A stretch of 13,496 bases of DNA from an uncultured bacterium (GCA_947581845.1 CANPVY010000122.1:1-13496); one strand, 5' to 3'. Positions 7,213 through 13,496 are shown, counted from the stretch's first letter. Numbers and translations: made by a program. Notes: generated from the letters alone by a model not told the origin.

Positions 7213-8814
7213 ATGAGAGACCGTCCAGTCTACTTGGTCGTCGCAGAACAACAGGACCTCGCCGCCCTCAAGGGTGTTTCAGCGCGTACGCCCGACGACT
7301 ACCTCGAGGGCAAGGCGCCCGACACCCTCTCTGAGGATGTGACGGTGATCAACCTTTGCCGCTCCTACCAGTACCTGTCACGAGGCTACTACGTCTCACT
7401 GCTGGCAGATGCGCGTCACCAGCGCGCGCTGCCCAGCCTGCGGATGATCGAGGAGATCACAAACCCGTACGCCTATTTCATAGCGCTGCGCGGGGCAGGT
7501 ATCGAGACGATCGATTTCCGCGTCGTCAGAGGTCGACGCGTGCTCCCTAAGATCATTGTGCCCGCCGCTGGCCGAGAAGCGCAGGCCCGCGAGCCGCAGG
7601 CACCCCTGGTGAGTAGCAGCAGCGGCGCGGAGCCGGCACGCTACCAGCCGGCACCTGGAGATTTCGAGGAGATCACCTCCGTCTTCGGTAGAACCCTCGA
7701 CGCACGCTTTCGGAAGCACTGCTCCAGCGTATTCAAGGTCTACCCATTCCCACTCCTGCGAATCCGCGTCTACAGGGACGACGAGCGCTGGAAGATCGGT
7801 CAGATCCACCCGCTGTCCGTTACCCAGATCGGCCCGGAGGAGTCTGTTCTGCTGAACGAGGAGTTGTCTCGCGGCAAACCGCTCGCCGCTTCTTCACAGA
7901 CTAGCCGCACCACACCTTACCGCATCGCCGTTCTGATGGATGACGATGAACCGTTCGCACCGTCGGACGAGGACACGTTCGAAAGACTCAGGAGAATCGG
8001 CGAGCGGCGTAGTGTGCTGTTCGAGCAGATCACGAAGGACGATCTCTCGGTCCTGCCGGAGTATGACGCCCTGTTCATCCGGACCGTCACCGGCATGGAC
8101 CATTACTCGTTCCTGTTCGCGCAGCGCGCTAAGAGTCTCGGGATGCCGGTGATTGATGACCCGCAATCCACCGTCAGGTGCTCCAACAAGGTCTATCTGC
8201 ATGAGCTGTTCAAGAAAGCCGGGCTGCCAACGCCGAAGACGCTTACCATCTCCCGCAAATCAACGCTCGCCGAGGCTGAGGCACTGGGCTACCCTCTCAT
8301 CGTCAAGCAGCCCGACGGCACGTTCTCAGCGGCGGTCCGCAAAGTCGAGAGCCGGAAGGAACTGCACAAACTGACGCGCGAGATGTTCAAGCGATCGCCG
8401 TTGCTCACGCTCCAGGAGTACAAGCCTACGGAGTTCGACTGGCGCGTCGGCGTCTTGGATGGCGACGTCCTTTTTGTCTGCAAGTACCACATGGTGAAGG
8501 GTCACTGGCAGGTCGTCGCAAAATCACGCACCGGACGTACGCGTTACGGGGCTGTCGAGGCCGTTCGGGTTACAGAGGCACCTGAAGCAGTGAGGGTGCT
8601 GGCCGTGGAAGCCGCCGCCTTGATCGGCGACGGCCTCTACGGAGTGGATATCAAGGAGGCGGATTCTGGTATCATCATCATCGAGATTAACGACAACCCG
8701 GACCTCTGGGTGGGCCATGAAGACGCCGCGGAGGGGGATCGCATCTACGAGAAGATCGTCGCCAACTTCCTGCGCAGAATACGAGAGACGCTCGGCGACG
8801 TGACCCTGGAATGA
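7213..8814 (+). CDS. RimK-like ATP-grasp ligase with RLAN-type N-terminal domain
   Basis: This is a 533-residue, two-part enzyme. The N-terminal part (about 1-205) shows the conserved LCRSYQYLSRGYYVSLLAD segment (about 48-66) and a later YPFPLLRIRVY segment (about 177-187), typical of the RLAN domain (RimK-like ATP-grasp N-terminal). A variable Ser/Ala/Pro-rich linker lies at about 120-148. The C-terminal part (about 236-525) is an ATP-grasp domain of the RimK/glutathione-synthetase type: NKVYLHELFKKAGLPTPKT, the LIVKQPDGTFSAAV loop with Lys365, the LQEYKPTEFDWRVGVLDG strand-turn, then GVDIKEAD and IIIIEINDNPD, with Asp479, Glu491 and Asn493 as likely Mg-ATP ligands. Such enzymes form an acyl phosphate and join a carboxylate to an amine; RimK adds glutamates to a ribosomal protein. 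ATG 7213 is preferred to GTG 7195 because CGGAA sits six bases before it. Its stop overlaps the next start in ATGA, indicating translational coupling. The substrate is unknown. Confidence 0.9.
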   Translation: MRDRPVYLVVAEQQDLAALKGVSARTPDDYLEGKAPDTLSEDVTVINLCRSYQYLSRGYYVSLLADARHQRALPSLRMIEEITNPYAYFIALRGAGIETIDFRVVRGRRVLPKIIVPAAGREAQAREPQAPLVSSSSGAEPARYQPAPGDFEEITSVFGRTLDARFRKHCSSVFKVYPFPLLRIRVYRDDERWKIGQIHPLSVTQIGPEESVLLNEELSRGKPLAASSQTSRTTPYRIAVLMDDDEPFAPSDEDTFERLRRIGERRSVLFEQITKDDLSVLPEYDALFIRTVTGMDHYSFLFAQRAKSLGMPVIDDPQSTVRCSNKVYLHELFKKAGLPTPKTLTISRKSTLAEAEALGYPLIVKQPDGTFSAAVRKVESRKELHKLTREMFKRSPLLTLQEYKPTEFDWRVGVLDGDVLFVCKYHMVKGHWQVVAKSRTGRTRYGAVEAVRVTEAPEAVRVLAVEAAALIGDGLYGVDIKEADSGIIIIEINDNPDLWVGHEDAAEGDRIYEKIVANFLRRIRETLGDVTLE

Positions 8815-10064
8815 TCGGGCCAAAGCGCAAACGCTACCGGCTGTTCGAGGTCGTCGGCTTAGAGTTGGAGTACGTCGTCGTCGATCGCGATCTCAGACCC
8901 CGGTGCTTGGTCGAAGATGCGTTTCGGCAGATCCACGGCAGGGCGACATCAGACATAGAGTACCAGCGAGTCGGCTTCTCCAACGAGCTCGCCGCCCACG
9001 TGTTCGAGATCAAGACGATCGACCCTGCGGCGAGCCTGGCTCGAATCGAGGCCGATCTGGTGCATGGGCTGCGCTTCTTCGCTGGCGTGCTCCGCGACAA
9101 CTTCGAAGCTCGACTTCTCCCCACCGGAATGCACCCGTTCATGTCGCCGGTCGAGACGAAGCTCTGGCAGCGTGGTGGCCGTGCCGTCTATGAGACATAT
9201 GCCGGGATCTTTCCCATCCAGGATCACGGTTGGCTCAACGTGCAGGCCAGCCACATCAACCTTCCGTTCGACTCGGAGGCTGACACTGTACTGATGCACA
9301 ACGCGCTCGCCTGTCTTATCCCGTACCTCCCGGCCCTGGCCGCGAGCTCCCCCATCTACGAGGGTAGGATCGGCCCATCCGTAGACAACCGCATGGAGTT
9401 CTACAAGCGAAACCAACGACGCATTCCGGTGATCACTGCGCAGGTCGTGCCGGAGTACATCAGCTCCTACGCCGACTACAGGCGCAGAATCTTGAAGCCG
9501 ATCCGCGAGTCCCTGAACGGACTCCCCGGCGCAGAGAGGCTGAACCCCGAGTGGGTCAACTCCCGCGGCTCTATCATGCGCTTCAGCCGGCAGGCGATCG
9601 AGATCAAGGCGCTCGATGTTCAAGAGTGCATTAAGGCCGATGTCGCTATCGCCGCCTTCGTGCGCGGCGCGCTCAAGCATCTCGTGCGCCGGCTCAAGGC
9701 GGACACGCTGAGTTTGCCCGAGCACACCATGCTCGTGGCCGATCTCAACAGTGTGATCCGCGGCGGGATTCAGGCTCAGGTACGGGCGCCTCACCTGCGA
9801 CCGAGGTCCCTGAACCCGCAGACATCCACAACAGCCCGAAGCGTTCTGGGCCAGCTGTTGGAGGGGGCTTATCCGGAGATCGCTGCGAACGAGCAACCCT
9901 ACCTCGCCGTTGTGGAGGACCGCATCCGCAGGGGCAGCCTGTCCGAGCGGATTGCCCACCGGGTGCGGCGTACGAGTCGCGGTCGCGATCAGAGGGCCGC
10001 GATTCGGGCCGTCTACGAAGAGCTGGCGGACTGTCTGGTGAACAATACGCCCTGGGACGGTTAG
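8811..10064 (+). CDS. GCS2-family carboxylate-amine ligase (glutamate-cysteine ligase-like)
   Basis: This 417-residue protein has the glutamine-synthetase-like fold family GCS2. Visible motifs are LFEVVGLELEYVVVD (11-25), with the acidic metal-binding strand, FEIKTIDP (65-72), LLPTGMHPFMSP (102-113), GWLNVQASHINLPF (140-153), ASSPIYEGRIG (178-188) and RFSRQAIEIKALDVQECIKAD (257-277). These are the expected positions for Mg-ATP and substrate binding residues. GCS2 enzymes form an amide bond through a phosphorylated carboxylate, usually the gamma-carboxyl of glutamate. In the YbdK/plant-type relatives the His motif is GTHP; here it is GMHP, a form I associate with a separate branch found in clusters like this. 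The acceptor need not be cysteine. Translation is coupled to the ATP-grasp gene by a 4-nt overlap, and the following gene begins one base after its stop. A GCS2-plus-ATP-grasp pair resembles the two ligases of glutathione synthesis, so a glutathione-like or peptide product is plausible but unproved. Confidence 0.88.
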   Translation: MIGPKRKRYRLFEVVGLELEYVVVDRDLRPRCLVEDAFRQIHGRATSDIEYQRVGFSNELAAHVFEIKTIDPAASLARIEADLVHGLRFFAGVLRDNFEARLLPTGMHPFMSPVETKLWQRGGRAVYETYAGIFPIQDHGWLNVQASHINLPFDSEADTVLMHNALACLIPYLPALAASSPIYEGRIGPSVDNRMEFYKRNQRRIPVITAQVVPEYISSYADYRRRILKPIRESLNGLPGAERLNPEWVNSRGSIMRFSRQAIEIKALDVQECIKADVAIAAFVRGALKHLVRRLKADTLSLPEHTMLVADLNSVIRGGIQAQVRAPHLRPRSLNPQTSTTARSVLGQLLEGAYPEIAANEQPYLAVVEDRIRRGSLSERIAHRVRRTSRGRDQRAAIRAVYEELADCLVNNTPWDG

Positions 10065-10065
10065 C

Positions 10066-10839
10066 TTGTCGAGCCGCTCGCTCAGCCCACATCAGCTTGT
10101 TGTCTCATGCGAGCACGCCTCTAATCGTCTGCCCGCGAGGTACGGGACTCTGGGGCTCCCGCGCCGCAGGCTCAGCTCACATATCGCCTGGGATGCCGGT
10201 GCGCGGGGAGTGGCGCGCTATTGCGCAAGTCGCCTGGGTTGTGCGTTCCATGCCGGCAGATACTCCCGGTTGTTGATCGATCTCAACCGGAGCCTGCATC
10301 ATCCCAAGCTCATCCCCCAAGAGAGCTTCGGGGTCCGCGTACCGTACAACGTCGGCATCTCAGAGGACGAGCGGTGGGCTAGGATTCGCCGCTACTATGA
10401 ACCCTACCGCAGTCGCATATTCCGCGACATCGAGCATGTCATCGGCCGCTACGGCACCTGCGTGCATCTGAGCGTGCACTCGTTCACGCCGCGCCTGGCT
10501 CGGCAGCTTAGACGTGCGGACATCGGTATACTGTACGATCCGCGACGGCCGCTTGAGAGCCAACTCGCTCGTTGGCTCACTGCGGATCTGAAGGAACGGG
10601 GATACCACACGCGACGGAACTATCCCTACCGCGGCACCAGCGACGGATTCACGACCTACTGTCGGGGAGTCTTCCCGGCGAGCGCGTACCTGGGCATCGA
10701 GATTGAGATCAACCAGGCAAGGCTCGAGAGATCTTCGCGACTTGCCCGCATTACGAGCGCCGTAGCGGACTGTGTCAACACGGCTCTTCTCGCGGGACCC
10801 TGGCCTGCCCTGGCACGCCGATTTCGCGCGCCGGGTTGA
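10066..10839 (+). CDS. N-formylglutamate amidohydrolase (FGase/HutG-like) family protein
   Basis: This is a 257-residue soluble protein of the N-formylglutamate amidohydrolase family. Motifs are VSCEHASNRLP (13-23, with Glu16 and His17 as probable metal ligands), WDAGA (42-46), YSRLLIDLNRS (66-76), VHSFTP (137-142), NYPYRGTSDG (185-194) and LGIEIEINQARL (209-220). Characterised members hydrolyse N-formyl-glutamate in histidine breakdown, but no other hut gene lies nearby. In this setting it more likely cleaves an N-acyl or amide bond of a glutamate-containing compound made by the two ligases (inference). The start is TTG 10066, one base after the stop of the ligase gene. GGGACGG lies five bases ahead, and no in-frame ATG or GTG would give the conserved N-terminus. 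The rare start codon plus the 1-nt gap suggests translation by re-initiation after the upstream gene. The 3' end is not overlapped by the CorA gene once that gene's correct start is used. Confidence 0.88.
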   Translation: MSSRSLSPHQLVVSCEHASNRLPARYGTLGLPRRRLSSHIAWDAGARGVARYCASRLGCAFHAGRYSRLLIDLNRSLHHPKLIPQESFGVRVPYNVGISEDERWARIRRYYEPYRSRIFRDIEHVIGRYGTCVHLSVHSFTPRLARQLRRADIGILYDPRRPLESQLARWLTADLKERGYHTRRNYPYRGTSDGFTTYCRGVFPASAYLGIEIEINQARLERSSRLARITSAVADCVNTALLAGPWPALARRFRAPG

Positions 10840-10841
10840 GT

Positions 10842-10878
10842 ATCGCGAGCGAAAGCGGGAGTTTAGATCTCTCGCGAT
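10842..10878 (+). promoter_or_regulatory. 8-bp inverted repeat in the leader between FGase and CorA genes
   Basis: ATCGCGAG (10842-10849) and CTCGCGAT (10871-10878) are perfect reverse complements separated by 21 nt, in the 64-nt gap before the CorA ribosome binding site. The right arm can instead form a 5-bp hairpin with CGAGA at 10879-10883 (TCTCG, loop CGAT, CGAGA). It could be an mRNA stem-loop, a processing or attenuation element, or an operator. No T-run follows, so it is not a classical terminator. The function is unknown. Confidence 0.35.
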
Positions 10879-10891
10879 CGAGAACAGCGAT

Positions 10892-10899
10892 AGGAGGGG
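10892..10899 (+). promoter_or_regulatory. Strong ribosome binding site that sets the CorA start
   Basis: AGGAGGGG stands six bases (counting from AGGAGG) before ATG 10904. The same frame is open back to 10772 inside the FGase gene, but those extra residues are basic, unlike CorA, and lack such a site. The site therefore fixes the start at 10904. Confidence 0.85.
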
Positions 10900-10903
10900 T
10901 CGG

Positions 10904-12001
10904 ATGGCAAGCAAGCACAAGAAGTGGATGACTCGGCGCCCGCTGATACGACGACGTACCCTGCCTGGGGCAGCACCTGGGACCCTGGTGATAGATCCAC
11001 AGGCACCACACCCCGTAATCAGCGTGATCGCTTACGGTCCAGACGACCTGGTCGAGGAGAGCAACGCTGATCCGGGCTCGATCAGGAGCTACCTGGGCAA
11101 GTGGCCGGTTACCTGGATCAACGTGGACGGCCTCGGAGATGCGGACACCATCAACGCCCTTGGCGAGATCTTCGAGCTACACCCGTTGGTCCTGGAGGAC
11201 GTCGTGCACACTCATCAGCGACCGAAGTTCGAGGAGTACGATTCGCACGCGTTCATCATCACCCGGATGCCACAACTCGAGGAGGCGTTCCGAACCGAGC
11301 AGGTGAGCATATTCCTCGGCGCGGACTATGTACTGACACTGCAAGAGCGGCCCGGCGACTGCTTCGAGCCCGTGCGCAAACGCCTGCGGAACCAGCGAGG
11401 TCTCGTTCGCCGCCAAGGGGCCGACTATCTCGCCTACGCCCTGCTAGACGCCGTGATCGACAGCTATTTCCCCCTGCTTGAGGATTACGGTGAGCGGTTG
11501 GACGACCTGGAGGCCGAGATCTCGGAACGTCCCGGCCCCGCGACTGTTGCCCGCATCCAGCAGACGAAACACGATCTGCAGGCGCTGCGTCGAACGATCT
11601 GGCCGCAACGTGATACGCTGAACGTGCTGATCCGTGATAGGAGCCCGTTGATCTCGGACGACACCCGAGTATTCCTGCGCGACTGCTACGACCACTCCAT
11701 CCACATCATGGAGCTCGTCGAGACTTATCACGAAGTGGCGGCTGGGCTCATCGAACTCTACATGTCGAGCGTCGGACATCGCATGAACGAGATCATGAAG
11801 GTGTTGACGGTCATCGCGACGATCTTCATACCGCTGACCTTCATCGCGGGCATCTACGGAATGAACTTCAACCCGGCCGCATCCCCGTGGAACATGCCCG
11901 AGCTCAACTGGTACCTGGGCTACCCGTTCGCGCTCGGGCTGATGGTTGTCGTAGTGCTAGGGATGTTGTTTTATTTCCGTCGTAGGCATTGGATCCGCTA
12001 G
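10904..12001 (+). CDS. corA: CorA-type magnesium/cobalt transporter
   Basis: This is a 365-residue pentameric-channel family protein. A large N-terminal cytoplasmic domain (about 1-290) includes WINVDGLGD, LHPLVLEDVVHTHQRPKFEEY (about 92-112) and a long charged helical stretch with the family's LDDLE and RR(T/I)IWP segments (about 199-234). The first membrane helix (about 298-318) ends in the YGMNF signature, with the Gly-Met-Asn selectivity motif at 319-321. An acidic loop (NMPELNW, 330-336) and a second membrane helix (about 338-357) follow, with a basic tail RRRHWIR. This is the expected two-helix CorA layout and length. It transports Mg2+ (or Co2+/Ni2+) inward across the inner membrane. 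It follows the amidoligase cluster by 64 nt in the same direction with its own strong ribosome binding site; co-transcription is possible. A role in supplying Mg2+ for the ATP-dependent ligases is only a guess. Confidence 0.93.
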   Translation: MASKHKKWMTRRPLIRRRTLPGAAPGTLVIDPQAPHPVISVIAYGPDDLVEESNADPGSIRSYLGKWPVTWINVDGLGDADTINALGEIFELHPLVLEDVVHTHQRPKFEEYDSHAFIITRMPQLEEAFRTEQVSIFLGADYVLTLQERPGDCFEPVRKRLRNQRGLVRRQGADYLAYALLDAVIDSYFPLLEDYGERLDDLEAEISERPGPATVARIQQTKHDLQALRRTIWPQRDTLNVLIRDRSPLISDDTRVFLRDCYDHSIHIMELVETYHEVAAGLIELYMSSVGHRMNEIMKVLTVIATIFIPLTFIAGIYGMNFNPAASPWNMPELNWYLGYPFALGLMVVVVLGMLFYFRRRHWIR

Positions 12002-12038
12002 CTAGGCGTGCAAACTACTCGTTCTGAGGATTACTGGC

Positions 12039-12515
12039 ATGTTCACTCGTCGGACGGTCGTGACATTTCTCGTTGGGCTCGTGGTAGGGGTCGTCCTGGT
12101 CGCCGTTGCTCGCCCCTTCCTGGGCGCCCGCCTGCCGGAGGCGATGAGCGGGAAGCGGGAGTCGGTGACAGGCCCTGTGGCCGCCAAACAGCGACAACAA
12201 GATCGCCTGTTGCTGACGATCGTGACGCCAGGCGGCGCGATTCTCGGCACCTTCACGAAGCGGGTAGCTGAGATCGACCTGCTGGTGCAGACGGAGGACA
12301 CGCTCACTCTGGCGATCGCAGGGTACCAGCCGTTCCTGCAGGACCCTCAGATCACCCGAGTCGCGAAGCCGCATGCGTACTCGCTGCCTACCGACTCGAT
12401 GCCGCCGGAGCCAAGCCGAGATACGCTTCGGCAGGAAGGGAGCCAGCAGGAGGAGGACACCCTGCAGGCCGCCGACAGCGTCGATGCCCGGCGCGGTACC
12501 CGCTGGTACGACTAG
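12039..12515 (+). CDS. Small membrane-anchored protein of unknown function
   Basis: I do not recognise this 158-residue protein. It begins MFTRRTVVTFLVGLVVGVVL: two arginines followed by a hydrophobic helix (about 6-24), which reads as an N-terminal membrane anchor or uncleaved signal with the rest outside the cytoplasm. A central region (about 57-115) with LLLTIVTPGGAILGTFTKR, VQTEDTLTLAIAGYQPFL and a few alternating hydrophobic residues looks like a small beta-rich domain. The C-terminal 40 residues are rich in Ser, Glu, Gln, Asp and Pro and are probably disordered. GAGGA eight bases before ATG 12039 supports the start, and codon use (GC-rich third positions) matches the neighbours. It follows CorA by 37 nt and ends about 40 nt before a strong stem-loop, so it is probably the last gene of the plus-strand run. 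A lineage-specific envelope protein is the best description. Confidence 0.7.
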   Translation: MFTRRTVVTFLVGLVVGVVLVAVARPFLGARLPEAMSGKRESVTGPVAAKQRQQDRLLLTIVTPGGAILGTFTKRVAEIDLLVQTEDTLTLAIAGYQPFLQDPQITRVAKPHAYSLPTDSMPPEPSRDTLRQEGSQQEEDTLQAADSVDARRGTRWYD

Positions 12516-12556
12516 CGCGCAACTCCGCCCGGACGGGGTACCCGACTCCAAGAATG

Positions 12557-12594
12557 CAGCGCCGCCGGACTTCTGATGAGGTCCAGCGGCGCTG
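12557..12594. terminator. Strong stem-loop between convergent genes, likely bidirectional terminator
   Basis: Arms of 14 nt (12557-12570 and 12581-12594, beginning CAGCGCCGC and ending GCGGCGCTG) pair with one C/A mismatch around a 10-nt loop, TTCTGATGAG. On the plus strand TTCTG follows; on the minus strand CATTCTT follows. Each is a short, imperfect T-rich tail. It sits 41 nt after the stop of the small membrane protein gene and 29 nt after the stop of the opposing Hsp20 gene, the right place to end both transcripts. Confidence 0.8.
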
Positions 12595-12623
12595 TTCTGC
12601 CCCGTGAGGCTGATCCTGTCAGG

Positions 12624-13142
12624 TCACTTCCTGGAGACCGTGACGGGAATTCGCTTCGCGGCCGCCTTCTCCGACTTCTGCAGCCTAATGGTCAGCACCC
12701 CCTTGTCATACTCCGCCGCAATCTTCTCCTGATCGACCGCGGCCGGCAGGGCGATGCTGCGCCGGAACGATCCGAATCGGCGCTCCGTGTGGTAGTAGCC
12801 TTCACGACGCTCCTCGCTCTCCTCCTTCTTATCGCCGGAGATGATCAGGACATCGCCGTGCAACGAGACATCGATCTCCTTGGGATCGACGCCCGGCAAT
12901 TCGGCCCGTACCGTAATCTCATCCTCACTCTCCTTCACGTCGAGCGACGGCGACCAGGCCGTTGTCCATGAGCGTAGCTCCGGGAGCAGCCGCGACTCGC
13001 CCAAGAACGGTTCACGGAAAAACCGCTCGAAGAGTCGGTCGACCTCCTCATGGAAGCGGCCGATCGCTAACTCGGTAGACGGTAGCTCCGATTCAGAACC
13101 CCTGAACTTGCCTCGCCAGGGTATCAAACTCGCCATCAACAT
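12624..13142 (-). CDS. Hsp20/alpha-crystallin small heat shock protein
   Basis: This is a 172-residue small heat shock protein, an ATP-independent holdase that binds unfolding proteins in the cytoplasm as large oligomers. The N-terminal arm (about 1-60) includes a conserved EVDRLFERFFREPF segment (about 33-46). The alpha-crystallin domain (about 65-160) has SLDVKESEDEITVRAELPGV, GDVLIISGDKKEE, RRFGSFRRSIALP and EYDKGVLTIRLQK, with the A-x-x-x-G-V-L signature intact in form (AEYDKGVL). The C-terminal tail carries KRIPVTVSRK, where I-P-V is the I-x-I/V-type anchor used for oligomer assembly. The start is ATG 13142: an AAGGAGGT site lies eight bases before it, while the open frame farther upstream has no such site. 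It lies 60 nt downstream of a second, different Hsp20 gene on the same strand, so the two are probably one heat-inducible operon. Confidence 0.95.
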   Translation of the reverse strand: MLMASLIPWRGKFRGSESELPSTELAIGRFHEEVDRLFERFFREPFLGESRLLPELRSWTTAWSPSLDVKESEDEITVRAELPGVDPKEIDVSLHGDVLIISGDKKEESEERREGYYHTERRFGSFRRSIALPAAVDQEKIAAEYDKGVLTIRLQKSEKAAAKRIPVTVSRK

Positions 13143-13150
13143 GGTCCAAC

Positions 13151-13158
13151 ACCTCCTT
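13151..13158 (-). promoter_or_regulatory. Near-perfect Shine-Dalgarno site for the Hsp20 gene
   Basis: On the minus strand this reads AAGGAGGT, eight bases before ATG 13142. It settles the start in favour of 13142 over ATG 13136 (14 bases away) and over the in-frame extension ending at 13172. It implies strong translation, as expected for an abundant chaperone. Confidence 0.85.
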
Positions 13159-13202
13159 CTATCCTCAGGCACGCCATGCCAAGGCGCCGCCCATTACTTG
13201 TA

Positions 13203-13496
13203 CTAGCTCGTGCGAACCTCGATCTTGCGAGCCTTCGCCTCTTCCGCCTTCGGCAGATGGAGCACCAGTACACCCTCACTGTACTCGGCGCTGATACGAG
13301 CCGCATCCACTTGCTCGCTGACCTGGAAGGCTCGATGAAAGTCGCCTACGCCGTACTCGCGTAGTAGGTAGTCCGTGCCCTCAGGCTGCCGAGGCTTGAC
13401 CTTGGCATGAATGGTGAGCACACCATTCTCGAACTCCACGTCGATGTCCTCTGCCTTCGCACCGGGGATGTCCGCGACGACTCGCAGCTCATCCGA
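13203..13496 (-). CDS. Second Hsp20/alpha-crystallin small heat shock protein, 5' part beyond window
   Basis: The frame is open to the right-hand window edge, and about 97 residues ending in TAG (13203-13205) are visible. The alpha-crystallin domain is recognisable: LRVVADIPGAKAEDIDVEFE, GVLTIHAK, then YGVGDFHRAFQV, AARISAEYSEGVLVLHLPKAEEAKARKIEV. The internal GTG at 13439 is not the start, since DELRVVADIPG is encoded upstream of it. The tail ends in IEVRTS, so the terminal anchor is I-E-V rather than the I-P-V of its neighbour, and the sequence differs strongly from that gene. The pair are therefore paralogs of different subclasses, not a recent duplication. Its promoter and N-terminal arm lie outside the window, so heat-shock control elements cannot be examined. 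Confidence 0.92.
   Translation of the reverse strand, partial: SDELRVVADIPGAKAEDIDVEFENGVLTIHAKVKPRQPEGTDYLLREYGVGDFHRAFQVSEQVDAARISAEYSEGVLVLHLPKAEEAKARKIEVRTS

Noticed and set aside
8949..9959. A 336-codon open frame on the minus strand, opposite the GCS2 ligase gene
   Set aside because: The plus strand encodes the conserved GCS2 motifs throughout this stretch. The antisense product has no recognisable motif and no ribosome binding site; long antisense frames are expected in GC-rich genes.
10772..10903. Upstream extension of the CorA frame overlapping the FGase gene by 68 nt
   Set aside because: The extra residues are arginine-rich and unlike CorA. ATG 10904 has an AGGAGGGG site six bases ahead.
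13143..13202. Search for a CIRCE or similar heat-shock operator before the Hsp20 gene
   Set aside because: No TTAGCACTC-type inverted repeat is visible. This gap is more likely inside an operon whose promoter lies beyond the window.

Overview
The window is a GC-rich, densely coded bacterial chromosome segment with 12 protein genes, two of them cut by the window ends. No RNA gene, CRISPR array, insertion sequence or attachment site is visible. Strong AGGAGG-type ribosome binding sites, a GTG/TTG-tolerant start repertoire, a large M14 peptidase and tandem Hsp20 genes fit a high-GC Gram-negative bacterium. Gemmatimonadota or a similar environmental phylum is my best guess, held with low confidence because no marker gene is present.

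Left part (1-6249) holds unrelated housekeeping and accessory genes. They are the 3' part of a zinc carboxypeptidase-like M14 protein (+), a zinc-free MDR quinone oxidoreductase resembling VAT-1 (-), an EamA/DMT permease (+), a DUF72 protein (-) and a two-alpha-repeat sodium/calcium exchanger (-). The EamA and DUF72 genes converge and overlap by 50 bp.

Central part (6479-10839) is the most interesting block: four tightly packed plus-strand genes. They encode a C39-like cysteine peptidase, a RimK-type ATP-grasp ligase with an RLAN-type N-terminal domain, a GCS2-family carboxylate-amine ligase and an N-formylglutamate amidohydrolase-family enzyme. Gaps are 20 nt, a 4-nt ATGA overlap and 1 nt. 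Two ATP-dependent amide-bond formers are thus paired with two amide-bond cleavers. This looks like a dedicated pathway that makes, and trims or recycles, a gamma-glutamyl-like or peptide-like compound, or that adds amino acids to a protein. To my knowledge this kind of cluster was recognised by comparative genomics of amidoligases, but its product is not known to me.

Right part (10904-13496): a CorA-type Mg2+ channel follows 64 nt after the cluster with its own strong ribosome binding site, then a small membrane-anchored protein of unknown function. That plus-strand run ends at a strong stem-loop (12557-12594). Facing it on the minus strand are two tandem, clearly different Hsp20 small heat shock proteins, the upstream one cut by the window edge.

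If the plus-strand run 6479-12515 is one transcript, it couples Mg-ATP-dependent ligases with a Mg2+ channel; that link is inference only.
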